From: Durusdinium trenchii
Lineage: Eukaryota > Sar > Dinophyceae > Suessiales > Symbiodiniaceae
Assembly (NCBI GenBank): GCA_963970005.1
Contig: CAXAMN010018890.1
Coordinates: forward strand, 607,572-671,571
Length of the DNA stretch: 64,000 nucleotides
Direction: 5' to 3'
Under the pieces are notes generated by a model. That model was given only the letters and a program-made list of their open reading frames with translations. It searched no databases and had not been told where the DNA came from. Each line of letters opens with the position of its first letter. Positions within the stretch are counted from its first letter, which is position 1. Shown here piece by piece: positions 22,700-34,989 of the stretch. The position numbers were made by a program, and so were the translations under genes.

Positions 22700-24956
22700 T
22701 GAGGGACCAAAAGGTCAAGGCTGGTCAAGAACCAAAAGGTCAAGGGTCACAGGTCCTTTCAGCGAAGAGACAGGTCCATCATCTCTCACAAAAAACGAGT
22801 GCGGACTCCTGCCAGCTGCCACGATGCATTCTGGCCGCATGCCAGCTGCGGGCCAAAAAAAGAGGCATGCCACGCGGCCCCTTTTTTGTTTCAAGTCTCC
22901 CAAACGAGGTGAGCGAGCGACCTTGATGAACATGGACCTTGACCGTGACCATGGACATCAAGCCAGAACCATGAACATCCAAGCGGATGTGAAACCGCTT
23001 TCAGAAAGAAAATGAACATTTCACGAATGACTCGGCAAGGGCCCAGGGGAATTCCCTCATGTAGCTCCTTGGCTCCCTTCCCCACCTCCCTGCTGCCTCC
23101 TGAGCACCAGCTAGATACTAAAACACTCCAACTCATCATTGACTTCATCCTTTACAAGTCCTTCATCTGCGCGGAACACAGTTCCAAAAAAACGACGGAA
23201 GTGCCTCCATCTCCACCAGGCGACGCTGTGTGAACTCGTTGCCTGAAGGAAGGTCGCCGTCGCATCGGGTTCCGAAGTCGCATCCGGCACTCCACGACGT
23301 CTCGGTAGCTGTCGGAGCGGAGGTAGCGACGAACACATGCTGAGTACTCGAGTACTGAAGTACCGGATGACCAGTGGTCTCCCTGAAGTACTCGGAAAGA
23401 ACTTCACGAGACTGGGCCAACGTGGATGGCATCGCCCCCAAAGGATGACGACCACGAAATCCGAAGGCCAAACGGGACCTGGTGGTTTGCACTCCACTTC
23501 CATGATGCTTTCAGGAAGTGGTCCAATGTACTAAGTACAAGGGCCAAAAAGGATTTGAAGAGATACCGATTTCCTGATGGTGTGAATCCCTTCGAATCGG
23601 ATGAGGTTTTAGGTGGTTGTGTTGGTTTGGGAGCATCTCCTCCCTGCTTTTATAGCAGGAAAGGAACCAAAGATATCTTGCACACCACTCAACTGTTAGG
23701 AAATGTTAGCAATACATGGAGTTTGGACCAGTTCGGTTCGGACGGTCTTCTTTGAGAGAATCCCCGAAATGGCCTCAACTGACATGCAACAAAAATTGCT
23801 GTCAATGTGAATTGAAGAGCATCTTTCTGAACTAGAACGTGCAAGTCTTTACTGTTCGAAGGATTGAGACAGACCCATTTAACTACTGTATGCTACAATT
23901 CGCCAGATCAATTGAGTGGCCTTTCAAGCCTGTTTCAGACACCCTTCGCCCTCAACACCTATCGCTCTACTGGCCCACCTGGAAACTCGAAACTCACCAC
24001 CCGCCTGAATCAACCTTCTTGGATAAGACGTCCTGCGGCCCAAAAAAGGCAGCAACAGCGGGACGCGTGGTGTTCCCCGGCGCACTTCGAAGACCTACCG
24101 AGAACCACCACCGGAGCTCTCCGCGCAGAAAAAATAAATAACGTTTTTGCTTCCACCCCCCAGGCCTCGTTTGCGCATGTTCTGAAGGATTGCTCCAAAA
24201 CAGCGAACATGACACCCGCCTTGATGGAGTTTCCCTCATCTTCCGCCTTCCCGTTACGTCGCTTGCAGTAGGAACATGCGTTACGTCGGGTGCACCAGGA
24301 CAAGTCCGCTCACCTCCGCCACGCTGACTTCATGGCCTCTGACCTGAGAGCTCCCACCCTGCCGCAGGCGTTCCCAACCACCCAGTCTCATTTGAGAGCT
24401 CCCACCCAAGACTGACTGAAAAACATTTGACCACCCTGGACTTCCTGGACTTCCCAACTTACGGAGAGGTGGTCAAAGGAAGTCTGGACTTCTCCTGAGA
24501 CGCCAGATTTCACCTGGTTACAACATGATCTTCTGACCGCGTGCACGCGCACACACAGGAGGGATGCTCAGAATCTATCCAAATCTTCCGCCCATCCCCA
24601 AGGTAACCCATTCGCTCCCATCTCCCTCACCAACCTCTCGCTCCATCCCTCCCATCTCCATCCCTCCGTCACCGTCCCTTCGCTCCTGCTTCGACGCCAC
24701 GCCTTCCAGCACCTTGAAACTGTCAGTGGACTGCTTGAGCAGATCCTGCCGAACGACCCGCCCCCCCCCATCGGGCCGCCCCGAGACTCGGTTCGGTGCG
24801 TCGAGACGTGGTTCGGTTCGTCTAGACGAAGCCGGATGGAGCAGGGCGCCCCAAGGGCTTTAAGGGAACGACGGATGGAAGGATGGAGCTGCTTCTGCAA
24901 GATGGAGCTGGTTGGATACATGAGATCTATGGCATCTAAGGGTTGCAGGTGGTGAC
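22700..24956. other. Unassigned stretch with one long minus-strand frame
   Basis: A minus-strand frame (23163-23492) contains protein-like sequence (NEFTQRRLVEMEALPSFFW), but its splice sites are not convincing. A 21-bp repeat of AAGGTCAAGG type lies near 22707-22750. Nothing else assigned. Confidence 0.35.
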
Positions 24957-25625
24957 CTGGTTTTGCGGGTCCTGGCGCAGTGCGCAGTTCTTCGTCTGAC
25001 ATGGATGCTGGTTGGTCAGCTTTCTCCGGAGTGTTCAACCCCACTTGGTGGAATAAGTGGTCATCTTCCATTACATGAGCTCCGCCCTTGACCACAATGA
25101 CATGGCGTAAGAGGCCCAAACACTGAATCAACCAACACCTCTTCAGGCAGCAAATGGCGGCGCAACCACTTTCGGTTACGCAACCGAATGCAGCTTCTGG
25201 CAGCTTGTGGTTACCCGGACCGCCTGAACGGGATCCAATGCCCATGAACACCAAAAGGCCCGAAACAGCGGCCCAGGGAACTTTTGGATGCCAGTGAACA
25301 GTGACACCTCAACGTTCGGATCAAAGAATGCACCATCAATTTCACCCCTAATCATACATTTCGGAACTCCTGCCCCATCTCTAGATCCTCCAAGCTTCTT
25401 CACCCAACTTTACCTTCACCAAGGCTCTGGAGCAAGTCCGCCCCGCCTCCCAGGTTGCCGGGACCCAGATCAGATCCCTTGGCCAACCCTCTCATGTCCC
25501 AGCACCCCATGCCTGTTGGGTGGAGTCCAACTTCTGCAGCAAAACGCTGGAGGAGTTGGTCACCTCGGCGGGAGGAGTTGGTCACCACCGTATCGGTGGC
25601 AGGGCCCAGCACCAACGAGTCTGTT
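24957..25625 (-). CDS. Three-exon gene fragment, unknown protein
   Basis: Minus-strand exons 25625-25414, 25369-25215 and 25140-24957 join in phase (G|GA, then phase 0, ending one base into a codon). Introns are only 44 and 74 nt. The first exon encodes a Gly-rich, leucine-containing segment (RRGDQLLQRFAAEVGLHP, GGGADLLQSLGE). The second includes CMIRGEIDGAFFDPNVEVSL. The third has a hydrophobic stretch (LIQCLGLLRHVIVVK) and then HLFHQVGLNTPEKADQP and a Pro-rich end before a GTCACC donor. Donors are GTAAAG, GTAACC and GTCACC; acceptors are CAG and AAG. About 182 codons in total. I do not recognise the protein. Exact phase agreement over three exons supports a real gene. Confidence 0.5.
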
Positions 25626-26635
25626 CTGCGGTACTCCATCCGAGAAAAGTGTAAGACAACCGGACCAGACGGTCCAGTACCTAGGAAAACTACAAGACTT
25701 TACTCTGGGAGTACCAACCAGCCCTAGTGTTTCTCTGGGCCTGAGAAAAACTACAAGACTTTCCCACTCGGAGCATTCACTCCGGACCCGCAGGTCACCT
25801 TCTCTCCTAACTGGCGATGGGGAGGCGCAACGGTGAATCAGGCCGACTGGCGAGGTGTCTGAGGCCTTCTGGCTCTCCCATATTCTGCCAAATTTCCCTG
25901 GTCAATACAGCCAGATATCCAAAGTAAGACCTGGATGGCCGCGATCGGCCCTCTTTTGGGTGAATCTTTGTCAGAACGTTCCGTCCCTTCAACAGGAATC
26001 GTTGAAAACCCTTCAATCAAGACAAGGTCAAAAAAGAGGACCCAGAATGATGGCAAAAAAACGAAAAAACCCTTTAAAAAAATAAAAAGTAACACGCTCT
26101 CCAAAGGAAGCCGAAGGAAAACAAGCAGAAAAGGAACCACCGGGACCTGCCGACCCGGGACCGTGCTCCGAACCCGGGGAGGCCGGGAACTCGCGAAGGC
26201 CGTAACCCGCCCCTCTGGGTGTCGGAGCGGTGTCCAAGAGCGCCTGCTTCGTGGTATCGCTGGCACCTGCGCGAGCGCGAGCGCCCGTCGTGGAGGTCGC
26301 CACGGAGTGTGTGCTTTGGAGTGTGCCCGTGCTGGTTTGTGGCTCCAGACATCTTTAGACTCTTGATGAAGAAAGACCACCGGGGTTACTAATCAAGAGT
26401 CTACATGAGTATAGGAGAAGTAAATGATGAAGAGTCCAGTTGTAAACTATTGTAAACTGTGAATCTCTATCCGCTCCACTCGAGATCTGCCTGTGTAGAA
26501 CAGCTGCAGCTTGCCGACACGGGGAATTGGGGGGGTTGCGTGGAAGGCTGTCTGCAAAATGGCCGTGTGTTGCAAGAGATCGCTCAACACCAGGACCAGG
26601 GGCCGAAATCAGTTGCGCCAACAGCGTTCGTTCAC

Positions 26636-26915
26636 TAGACTTTCGGTCCATCTCCTAGTCCCTTGATCGATTTGGAACCGCATAAAGACGCCATGTCCGT
26701 CCAAGCGCACAGGTCTCCGACCCTCCAACATCTCCAACCAAAACGCGCCGAAAAAATAACATGAAAAAACGGCATTGTCTGAGCCTGTGATATGGTTCAG
26801 GAGGTTGTCCACGCTCACCTGGACTCGACGCAACGTAACGTAGGCTTTCGATGTATCTGCCGCAACAAAACCCATGGCTCGTGTGATCCCAGCTAACTTG
26901 AGCAGCTTGAACTCA
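26636..26915 (-). CDS. Two-exon gene fragment, unknown protein
   Basis: Exons 26915-26819 (one base plus 32 codons) and 26731-26636 (32 codons) lie on the minus strand. The first ends in a consensus donor CAG|GTGAGC. The second follows a T-rich acceptor tract ending GGAG and ends before GTGAAC. The intron is 87 nt and both junctions are phase 0. The peptide has TRAMGFVAADTSKAYVTLRR then EGRRPVRLDGHGVFMRFQ. The frame stays open through the intron, so read-through cannot be excluded. Unknown family. Confidence 0.45.
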
Positions 26916-27974
26916 CTGACGGAAAACCCCCCCAAACCTGCTGGTCCATTCTGACTCCACCGATCCCAGCCATGCCCCTTCGGGCGATGGGGGGAGGCGG
27001 CCCCCCCACCATACGCCCTTGCCATACGTCGCGCCATACGCGCCCATACGTCGGTGCCATACCGTCGCGCTGTACGTCGTCGGTTCCGAGCCGAAGCGAG
27101 GGGAGCGGCGACCGGCGACCGAGAGCGATCCCAACGGTTTCTCTCCGGTTCCCGGACAACTACGAAGACATTCATCGTAGATTACCGTAGTGAATCCTAT
27201 GTCGACATTCTTGGGGGAAGGGTATGCATGCTGCTACAGGAGTTTGAACTATAAATGTCCACCCAAAAATACGGAATTTAACAAGTATGGAAACTGCCAG
27301 AAAGGTTCTTGAACCAAATTGCTCGTTCTTCCCAACCCTCCGGTGCCACCGAAAAAGAACGTCCGGGCCCCACCCCACCAACCTCCCCGCCCCGGCAGCT
27401 CGGGCGGCTCTTCGTCTCCCGCCTTCATCGAGTCCATCTTCTGCACCACACTTTCCTGAGGCCCGACGGTCCCGGGGGTCCGCCGAGGCGAACGGAAGCC
27501 CCGGGGCGAACGGGGGGAGCCCAAGGGATGGGACAGCCAAACCCGACGTTAGGTGAGGTAGGCCCCAGGAGTTGGTTGGTTCTACAACGGTCAAGAAGCC
27601 TAGTACTGCTGAGTTGTGAATCATGTCACTAACTCGGAGATTGCTTGATGCGGTGTTTGGGGTGATTCCCACCTCAAGATCCTTCCAGATCATTTCCCCC
27701 AAACCGACCACCCCAAACCGGGAACCCATCCATGGGCGGGCGCCGGTAACCGACCCCCCCAGGGGAAATCCGCGGCTCGAAGCAGCGAACGACGGGACTG
27801 CCCACCACGACCCGCACACCGCCCACAGCGCCTGGCTGGAATCCAACTTGTGAAGCAAGACTTGGCAGGCGTTCACGGTTTGCAAGATGGCCACCTGTTC
27901 CCACCAGGTCAGAATTGGCCAAGCGGGAGACGTTGGGCAGAATCCGAGCCGGTTTAACCAGGGCAGGGGGGCGC

Positions 27975-28074
27975 CTTTGGCAGATTCGAACCGGAACCGT
28001 GTGCGCGCCGTGAACAACTTGCTGCTGATGTTCTTGACAAATGTGGCAGAAAGGCGACCAATGAGGGAGGTGAC
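27975..28074 (-). CDS. Candidate internal exon, unknown protein
   Basis: Minus-strand exon after CTCAG acceptor and before AAAG|GCGCCC, which would be a GC-type donor. The peptide has SLIGRLSATFVKNISSKLFT then a basic RTRFRFES segment. Unknown family. The GC donor makes the 3' end uncertain. Confidence 0.35.
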
Positions 28075-28079
28075 CTGAG

Positions 28080-29500
28080 GTGTGTCTTTCACGTGGAGAC
28101 AACAGGTGATGCTTCCACCAAAACGAAGTCATCAGGTCGATCAATCGCAACTTGGGCAAGTTGGAGTAGCAAAGTCTTTGGTTAGAATCAACTATATATA
28201 CCATTCGATACCAGGTATCACTTGGTCTGAGAGACGGCCAACTGCTTCTCTCAGATCCACCAGCTGGTGCCTTTCTTCGCTATTCACTGCCGTGATGAGT
28301 GCTTCGGGTCGTCCAGGGGTCAGCCATCAGCGAAGAGGCTCAGAGGCCCCGGATCACCCGAAGCTCGCTCCGTCGTTCGGCTTCGGGGTGAAACACCAGA
28401 CGAACCGGTCGACGAGCGCCAGGCTGGTCGGGGGGTTGCGCGAGGACAGCTGGCATCCGGATTTCCACGAGTTGTTCCAAAGACTTCCTTTTGGAAAAAT
28501 CGAGGGGGGGTCCTTTACCTATTGGTTGTTCACTTGGGGGTATCCCCTCTGGGAATCAATCAACCAATATAGCAAAAGGCCTTCCATGGGATGTGGACGC
28601 AAAACCTCCAAGTTTCAAAATGAACAAGTCCAGGAGAATAAGGCACAAAGGGTTCTCTGTCCAAATTCGAAGGGATTGCCCTGGAAGCGATCCAATGACT
28701 GCTAGCTAGGTTGGATACACTCCGATTTACTAAGATGGAAGTGGACCATGGAGGCCTTTAAAAAAGAGACTGCCAAACAAGGAGGCTTTTGATCAGACCG
28801 ATCAAACTCCATCAACTCAGTCGGACCCCCCGTTCTCGGACCCGATGATCTCGGCTTACAGTTGTTTTCCAGGATGCATGGAGCTTGGAAGTGTGAAAAA
28901 ACAAGTAACTAAGAAGCGACTTTTCCGGTTGGAGGCCATCCCTAGTAGGTTCATGGTGGCCGCACAATTACTACGTGCGTAACACGACGTAACACGAAGC
29001 TACGTTCGTGCACTGCGTGCGGGACACGTCTGATGCACTCCTCGTGGTTCTGTTCAGTTGCTTCTCCCCCGCCTGTGAGAAATCCATTCGTTGCGAGATG
29101 GCTTCCTGCAAGGGAAAACACGACACCGAGCCGGCCTGGGTGAAGCGTGGGTCCACCGCGGCAGAAGGACAAAAGAAAGTCAAGACTCATGACACCAACC
29201 CGGAGAGAGAGAGAGAGAGTGATGTCGGTTGCCATATTGTTGTTCTTCGTCCCTTCATAGTTGCCCTGAAAAGGTAGGTGCAACCCCGGATGAATCCTTA
29301 TCGATTATAGCAGGTTCAGAGTGATGTAGCTTGCCACATCGTTCTCGTCTCACGTCTCAGGTCTGGTGATCTCTCGTCTCAGGTCGAGAGACCCGTCGCT
29401 GGGGAGAAAGAAACAACATCCTCAGGCCGGTCGTCTTCTGAGATAGCTGGATGTAGTATATAACTGGTCAGAAACTACAAAATGATGTTGTCTCCTCCAC
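28080..29500. other. Unassigned stretch
   Basis: Overlapping frames on both strands near 28082-28705 and 29008-29277. A (GA)n tract lies at about 29202-29219. No family recognised. Confidence 0.35.
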
Positions 29501-29658
29501 CTGCAAGCAACACCAGCGGCTACTGGCAGCTGTTCTTTCTGTTTGACCTGGGACACCCCCGGCACAGGTTGGTCGGAGGTTTGCGTCGCGCCGCTCTCCT
29601 GAGTGGTCTCCAACTGCCGTTGCATGTTCTCGTTCATCATCTCAAGCTTCTGCATCAC
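29501..29658 (-). CDS. Candidate exon, Gln/Glu-rich helical segment
   Basis: 158-bp minus-strand exon (52 codons plus two bases) between a GAGCAG acceptor (29659-29664) and the donor TGCAG|GTGGAG. The peptide opens VMQKLEMMNENMQRQLETTQ, a helical, probably coiled-coil segment, then a Ser/Thr/Gln-rich linker. Frame open throughout with splice signals on both sides. Unknown family. Confidence 0.45.
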
Positions 29659-30152
29659 CTGCTCCTCAGGAAAAACACATTGGTTTTTGGCCCCAAAAAG
29701 TCCCGACCTGCGGGAAGGTGCCAGACATGTGATGTTGGACCGAGACAGGCTGGTTCTTTTGGTCGTACACCACCGGGGGACGTCGATTGTGTCTTACTAA
29801 TTACAGGGTGGTTAGATAAGTTCAATCTGACGTCTGACCCTCTATGTTCTCATCAACCCAATAGCCCTCCAACCGACCATGTTTTTGCCCCAGTCATCCA
29901 TCATCTTCGTTGACCATTCGATTGGAGCCTTCTCCTTTGCTCGAGGACAAAAAGTGTGGAGCCTTCCTTTGATCTTCTTTGATTTCATTGATTGGAGCCT
30001 TCCTTTGGAAGCTGTATGTATGCAGAACACTAAAAAGTTACTACTTGACAGCGCTTGACCATCTTCCCGGCCAGTCCTGAAGATGAGATGATGGGATTCC
30101 TCTACCCGCGACCATCCGCGGGTTCGGGTCCCCAAACTTCTTTCCGCGACCC

Positions 30153-30183
<31 letters not shown>

Positions 30184-30240
30184 NNNNNNNNNNTCTTCTT
30201 CTTCTTCTTCTTCTTCTTCTTCTTCTTCTTCTTCTTCTTC
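30153..30240. repeat. (TTC)n microsatellite with gap
   Basis: Perfect (TTC)n interrupted by ten Ns at 30184-30193. The true length is unknown. Confidence 0.95.
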
Positions 30241-33200
30241 CGTCCCCAAACTGACGCCCCACATTATTACATCCCGTTCGTTAAAACCCACGAAAAGAGT
30301 GGCGCCCTGTGTTTCTTCGCGCCTGGAACGGCATCATGGCACGTTGGAGGATGGCCTCAGAGACCGCCCCTTCTTGGGGGTTTGGAATGGTTTGGAGAAA
30401 GCGATGGAGGGCGGGCTGGGCGTTCGTGGCGTTTTTGAAGCCCCTGGGGAAAGTGATTGGGATGGATCAAACATCAATCATAGATTCTCAATCATAGATT
30501 GTCAATTGTTGTTTCCTCACAATGAAGGGTGGACCCCTGACTGGACACGAACATCTACGTGTCCAATCTTGGAACTGGTTGGCAGAGGGGTATGCACTTC
30601 TAGGATGTCCCTTCACTGGTGTATCAAAAAGTCTACAACCCCGACCTCTTTCAGCGAACCCTTGGGCATCCCACATCATCCCACCGCTCTTCCCCAACAC
30701 TTCACCGGCCCCGTCCCTCGCCCGCCTAGACCGAGTCTGGCGGTGGTCCTCTGTCCGAGCTGCGCCCAGTTGATCCTCCATGGCACCCAGGTTCATGCCC
30801 GCCATCCTGAGCAGTGTGGGTGGACGTCGCCCTTCAGACGGTGGACCCCACGGCTCCAGCCCGCGGCGCCTGGAGCCGCCTGGAGCCGCCTGGAGCCCTT
30901 GGGAAGGAATGGAAGGCACCATCCGGTCCACCTACCGGCCGTGGTGAAATGGTCGGGGATTGTGGGGGGTTGGACGAAGAAAATGCGCCGAAAGTCATGT
31001 TCCCCATAAATGCTTCGGGTGTCCCTTGCCCATTCAAAAAAAGAGCACCCCATATATGGGAAGAACTGAATGGACCAGGGCCCATCATAGTTGACCTGAT
31101 AGGTTTCTGGACATCCCCTAGTGCGAGTGGGGAAAGTGTTCTTCCTCCACTCAGAGGTGGCTCCATTCCAGGAACTCTCCTCCTTTTGAGACCGAAGAAT
31201 GCCGTCGACCTCCTCTTCCCGTGGAAAGCGTTCCTCCACCTCAATTTCGCCCCAGCGGCCCGGCCAGTGGAGGCGTGCTCATTCCTCCGACTCCAGGGCT
31301 GACCCCAATCCTCGAAAGCGAAACCCGGCGCGGGGGGGGAATCGGATCGAGAAACCCCCGGACCGTGGAAGCAGCGGAAAACGGAGCGAACACCGTCCCA
31401 AACGGGTCGAAGTGTGCTACGTAGATGTTCTGGTGTAGCTGTCGATTTCCAACTCATATGACTGAGTGTTCAACGACTCGAAATCCTACACACAAGTCGG
31501 AATCATCCGATGGATCTTCGGGCAAAAACAAAAAAACAAAAGCGAGAAATCCCAAAGATCCCCCATGTGGATCCATGTGGTGCGATCGAACAAATCGGGG
31601 GTCAACTTCTGTGCGCACAAACCCGCTACAAGTATATACTTGGAATCCAGGTCACATTCCAGGTAAGGCTTGCTGCACCGACTTATCCGTCATGCGCTGG
31701 CGGTTGGCCTCGAGGTCGACCAGCGCCCGGGAAGACGGGTCGTTGGGAGGTGACTTGAGGTCGTTGGAGGTGGCGAAAGCTAGGGGGTTGGTGTCTTTTT
31801 TCACATGCAAGTGTGATGTGCGGGCCAATTTATCCCAAGCTCAAAAGCAATGTCGCATCGAATCACATGGCCTTAACACGGATGCAACTGAGAGGTGTGG
31901 ATGCACGGCATGATGTGAAACATAATGGTCCGAAGACACATGTGAGCAACTGCGTGCGTGTGCCGGTATGATGTGAAGCATAAAGGTGCCAAGACGGAAG
32001 TTATGAGAGCTGCGTGGGCGTCGACATGGTGTGAAACAGTAGGGTGCAAAAACGGATGCGATCGCAATGTGGGGCAGTGCGAGAGGATGTTGAAGGTCAA
32101 AATGGATGCTATCAGATTGGGGGAAGCGTCGAGATAATGAAAGCTTTTATGTCCCCAAAACTGGCACGTCCGGGGAGGAGTTGAACCCGTGGAGGGGAGG
32201 GAACCAAAACTTGCTAAAGCAAGAGCAACTAGCTGATGTTAGACTTCTTTCGTGTCGGCTTCTCAAAGTGCTCAAGAAACGGGCTTCATGGGTGTGAGTC
32301 CTTTCGGGTGCGGGTCCGAACTTCTGGACGAGACCATGGGACCTCTATAAAACCGCCGAGAGAGACTTCCGAGAAACCACCAGTGGCAAAGCGAGAGTCG
32401 AGCGGTCGACAAGGACGGCGAAACGTGCAGAGTCTGCCGACCTACCTCCACCTAAGCAGCCTGAAGGTTGGATTTGGATGCAACTCCAGAAGGCGTCCCC
32501 TCCGGATATCACCGCAGTGCAAGGAGCGTCTTCGTTGAGTGGTGACTCCAAGACTGCGCACCGCTCCCCTGCACTTAGGGTGGTTCACCGAACGGTTCCC
32601 TGTGACTCCAAGGACTTCACACACACAACCACCTTCCAGTTGACTGAACGACCATCCCCTGTCTCACGATGTGAACCGTGCATCCAGGAAGAGGGGTACT
32701 CATCCACCTCCATCTCAGGTGCACTGGGTGAAATCCTCAGTCCCCTCCAGCTGTCACACGACTCGGCAGTCCAGGAGGAGGCTCCAATCTGTCTGCTTTC
32801 CGGCTGAAATGATTTTGCAAGGCCTAAAACCACTATCTTAAAAACAATTAGGTGCTCGTCCACCCTTGAACAGGGCTTTTGATCACTTCCTCAAAGGAGA
32901 AGAACTGGAGACCAGCTCACTCCGCTCACTCTCTCCACCTCCCAGTTTCACCCAGGTCATCCCCCCCTGCTCCAACGCAACTCGGATGGCACCTCAAGCA
33001 GCTTCTTGAATGGATCTTCCTTCTCAATTGCTCCGCCATAGTCCTGGTCGAATCTGGTGGTTGCCCCCCTGAATTCATCAAGCGAAGAGAGGAAGAAACA
33101 CCCTGATGAAACATACCGCTTGTTGCGCGCCTGAGCGCGTCAATGATTTGGGAGGTCAATGATGGTCAATGTCTCGTACTCCAACGGTCACCTTTGAAAC

Positions 33201-33290
33201 GTGCATCTCTCCTCTTGGATGCGAACCCCATCGACAGACGAAGGTTGCACACACCCATCGACTGGCCGCCTGCCTGCCCTTGTCTTCCAA
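30241..33290. other. Unassigned stretch with minus-strand coding potential
   Basis: Several overlapping minus-strand frames between about 30710 and 31457. The most protein-like part, near 30930-31265, includes GCPETYQVNYDGPWSIQFFP and DFRRIFFVQPPTIPDHF, but exon limits are unclear because two frames are open. At 32168-32260 lies a fragment shared with 41545-41680 (GAGTTGAACCC, CTTGCTAAAGCAAG). At 31895-32050 a short motif (GGTGTGAAACA/ATGATGTGAAACATA) recurs several times. Confidence 0.35.
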
Positions 33291-33309
33291 AAAAGCCTTC
33301 TAGATGTGT

Positions 33310-33428
33310 AGCTTCTTGTTACTAGTGATGCCCTTTGATACTAGTAGCGATGCCGCTCCTAGTTGCGAACCTTGCTACTAGTGGTAATACCAGGAGCTAC
33401 TAGTAGCGTCCTTGCTCCTAGTAGCCTC
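33310..33428. repeat. Minisatellite of CTACTAGTAGC type
   Basis: Repeated TTACTAGTG, ATACTAGTAGCGATGC, TGCTACTAGTGG, GCTACTAGTAGCGTCC and TCCTAGTAGCC blocks, each around a CTAGTAG core. The same motif family recurs at 50300-50372 and in the minisatellite at 13300-13615. Confidence 0.6.
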
Positions 33429-33444
33429 CGCATCTCTCCACCAC

Positions 33445-33638
33445 CCTGTGCAGAACTTGCTCCTGACCCATGTTCATCTTCTCATTGATCCAGCGGCGCT
33501 GGGCTGCGTCAATCAGCGCCCAGGGAAGGTTCAGCTCCTGGCAACGCTCCTGCCAGCGAGCGGAATGAGACAACCAGTGGATGGTGCCCTTAGGTGTCAG
33601 GACCAGGATGAAAGGCACTAAAGATGTCGCCACATCTC
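33445..33638 (-). CDS. Candidate internal exon, unknown protein
   Basis: 194-bp minus-strand exon (two bases plus 64 codons) between a CTTGCAG acceptor (33639-33645) and a GTGGTGG donor. The peptide has a hydrophobic start (VPFILVLTPKGTIHWLSHS) followed by WQERCQELNLPWALIDAAQR and an amphipathic helix. One of the most protein-like frames in the window, with no stops and good splice motifs. I do not recognise the family. Confidence 0.5.
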
Positions 33639-33690
33639 CTGCAAGTTTCTGACTCAATGTAGCGCGCAGTATGGGTGTCTTTTTCCATGC

Positions 33691-34391
33691 TTGTGCCGAA
33701 TGAAGAGGCCTTCTGCACATGTGTCGCGGCCCTCAAAACCAGTGAAGAAAGTTGCAGTAGGCAAAGCGGTACCAAAGAAAAAACTGAGCTCCAGAGCGCG
33801 GTACTGTAAAACATGTCAACAGATTAAGCAAGACGGCCCTCGCCATCGATTTAGTAACCCGCAACATACTTTGCGACCCCTCACAGACGCTGAGAAAAGC
33901 CAATTTTTGGCAGAGATGCCTGTCGGTGAATCTGGGTATGTTCTGGACTTTGGCAAACACAAAAAAAAGTCTTTGCAGTGTGTCAATTGCTTTGCTTATC
34001 TAGCATTTTACCGCCGCTGAGGTTGGCTGAAAGAAAGGATTTGTGCATGAAGAACCGTGAAAGGTTGCTTGCGGATGACAAGACCATGCCCAAGACACCA
34101 AATGGAAGTGACGACCCGTATGGCTACTTGCAACATCACAGGCACGCTGAACCAACCATTCTCCATTTGTGCAAAAAGTGTGATGCAGTGAAGAAACTTC
34201 CAAGAGCTGGTGTCCGCCTCACTGTGCACAGCCGGTATGACACAAATATGTGCCCGCCAGATTGGCTTGTGGTGGCAAAAGACCAGGGTGAAGCGAATGT
34301 GAACCCATTGGATTTCCATCTTTTCAATTGGACTGGAATGGGCCTTGAAGGCTACCACTATGATGTGTTGATCCCGAAGACTGCAGCTTGA
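33691..34391 (+). CDS. Cys-rich ORF pair, possibly one frameshifted or spliced gene
   Basis: Two plus-strand frames overlap: 33691-34020 and 33978-34391, in different frames. The first starts with a Lys/Ser/Pro-rich basic segment, then CKTCQQIKQDG and FGKHKKKSLQCVNC, giving two CxxC pairs that could bind zinc. The 'FGKxKxxSL' motif loosely resembles the short FGK-type motif of exonuclease-associated domains (weak). The second has CKKCDAVKKLPRAG and ends GMGLEGYHYDVLIPKTAA before TGA. The Cys pairs continue across the frame change, so they could be one protein with a frameshift or a missed intron. Base composition is lower in GC than the flanks, suggesting a retrocopy or insertion. Confidence 0.4.
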
Positions 34392-34629
34392 ATGTGTGGA
34401 AAAATATGATCCAAGCTTGGCTGCCTGAAGGGAAAGGATGAATTGACTTAACGTTGTGTTCGGTTGATGTATGTTCATCCCCTCCTAGAAGAGGCCTTTA
34501 CAGACGACCCGTTGGTAGTTGTGTTGGCTTAAGGGGGGGGGGTCTGGATCAACAAGGGGTCGTGTGTAAAGGTCTATTGAATTAAGTAGAGAATGAGCAT
34601 GGGCACGGGGCGCCAGTAATAGTCGCTTC

Positions 34630-34683
34630 CTTGTTGTTGTTGTTGTTGATGATGTTGTTGTTGTTGTTGTCGTTGTTGTTGTT
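34630..34683. repeat. (GTT)n/(GTC) microsatellite
   Basis: (TTG)n with interruptions (TGATGATG, TTGTCG). It lies about 240 bp downstream of the Cys-rich ORF pair. Confidence 0.9.
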
Positions 34684-34885
34684 TGTGGATGTTTGTGGCA
34701 TATATAATTACTGCATGTTCTTCACTAGCAACTGGGTCTTTTCGCAGGTGTTGTCTTTGTTTTCGCAACCCTTTCCAGGAAGAGGCCTGGAACGGACACG
34801 AGAAGAGTGCATGCCCCAGAAGCATCATCGATTCTTCGACCATTTGGCGCCCTGCTGCACCGGCCCAACCGGTGTCCACCGGCAC

Positions 34886-34987
34886 CCCGGCGCTCCGCGT
34901 TGAGACGCTCCAAGACCGCGGTGTTCGTGACGCCATTCTCCACCATCAAACGAAGCAAGCGGTCTGTGTGAGTGCTCATGCCTTGGA
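34886..34987 (-). CDS. Candidate internal exon, helical
   Basis: 102-bp minus-strand exon after a C/T-rich tract ending CATGCAAG and before GTGCCGG. The peptide reads MSTHTDRLLRLMVENGVTNT then AVLERLNAERR, an amphipathic helix. Unknown protein. The acceptor tract (about 40 nt of mostly C/T/A) is good. Confidence 0.45.
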
Positions 34988-34989
34988 CT

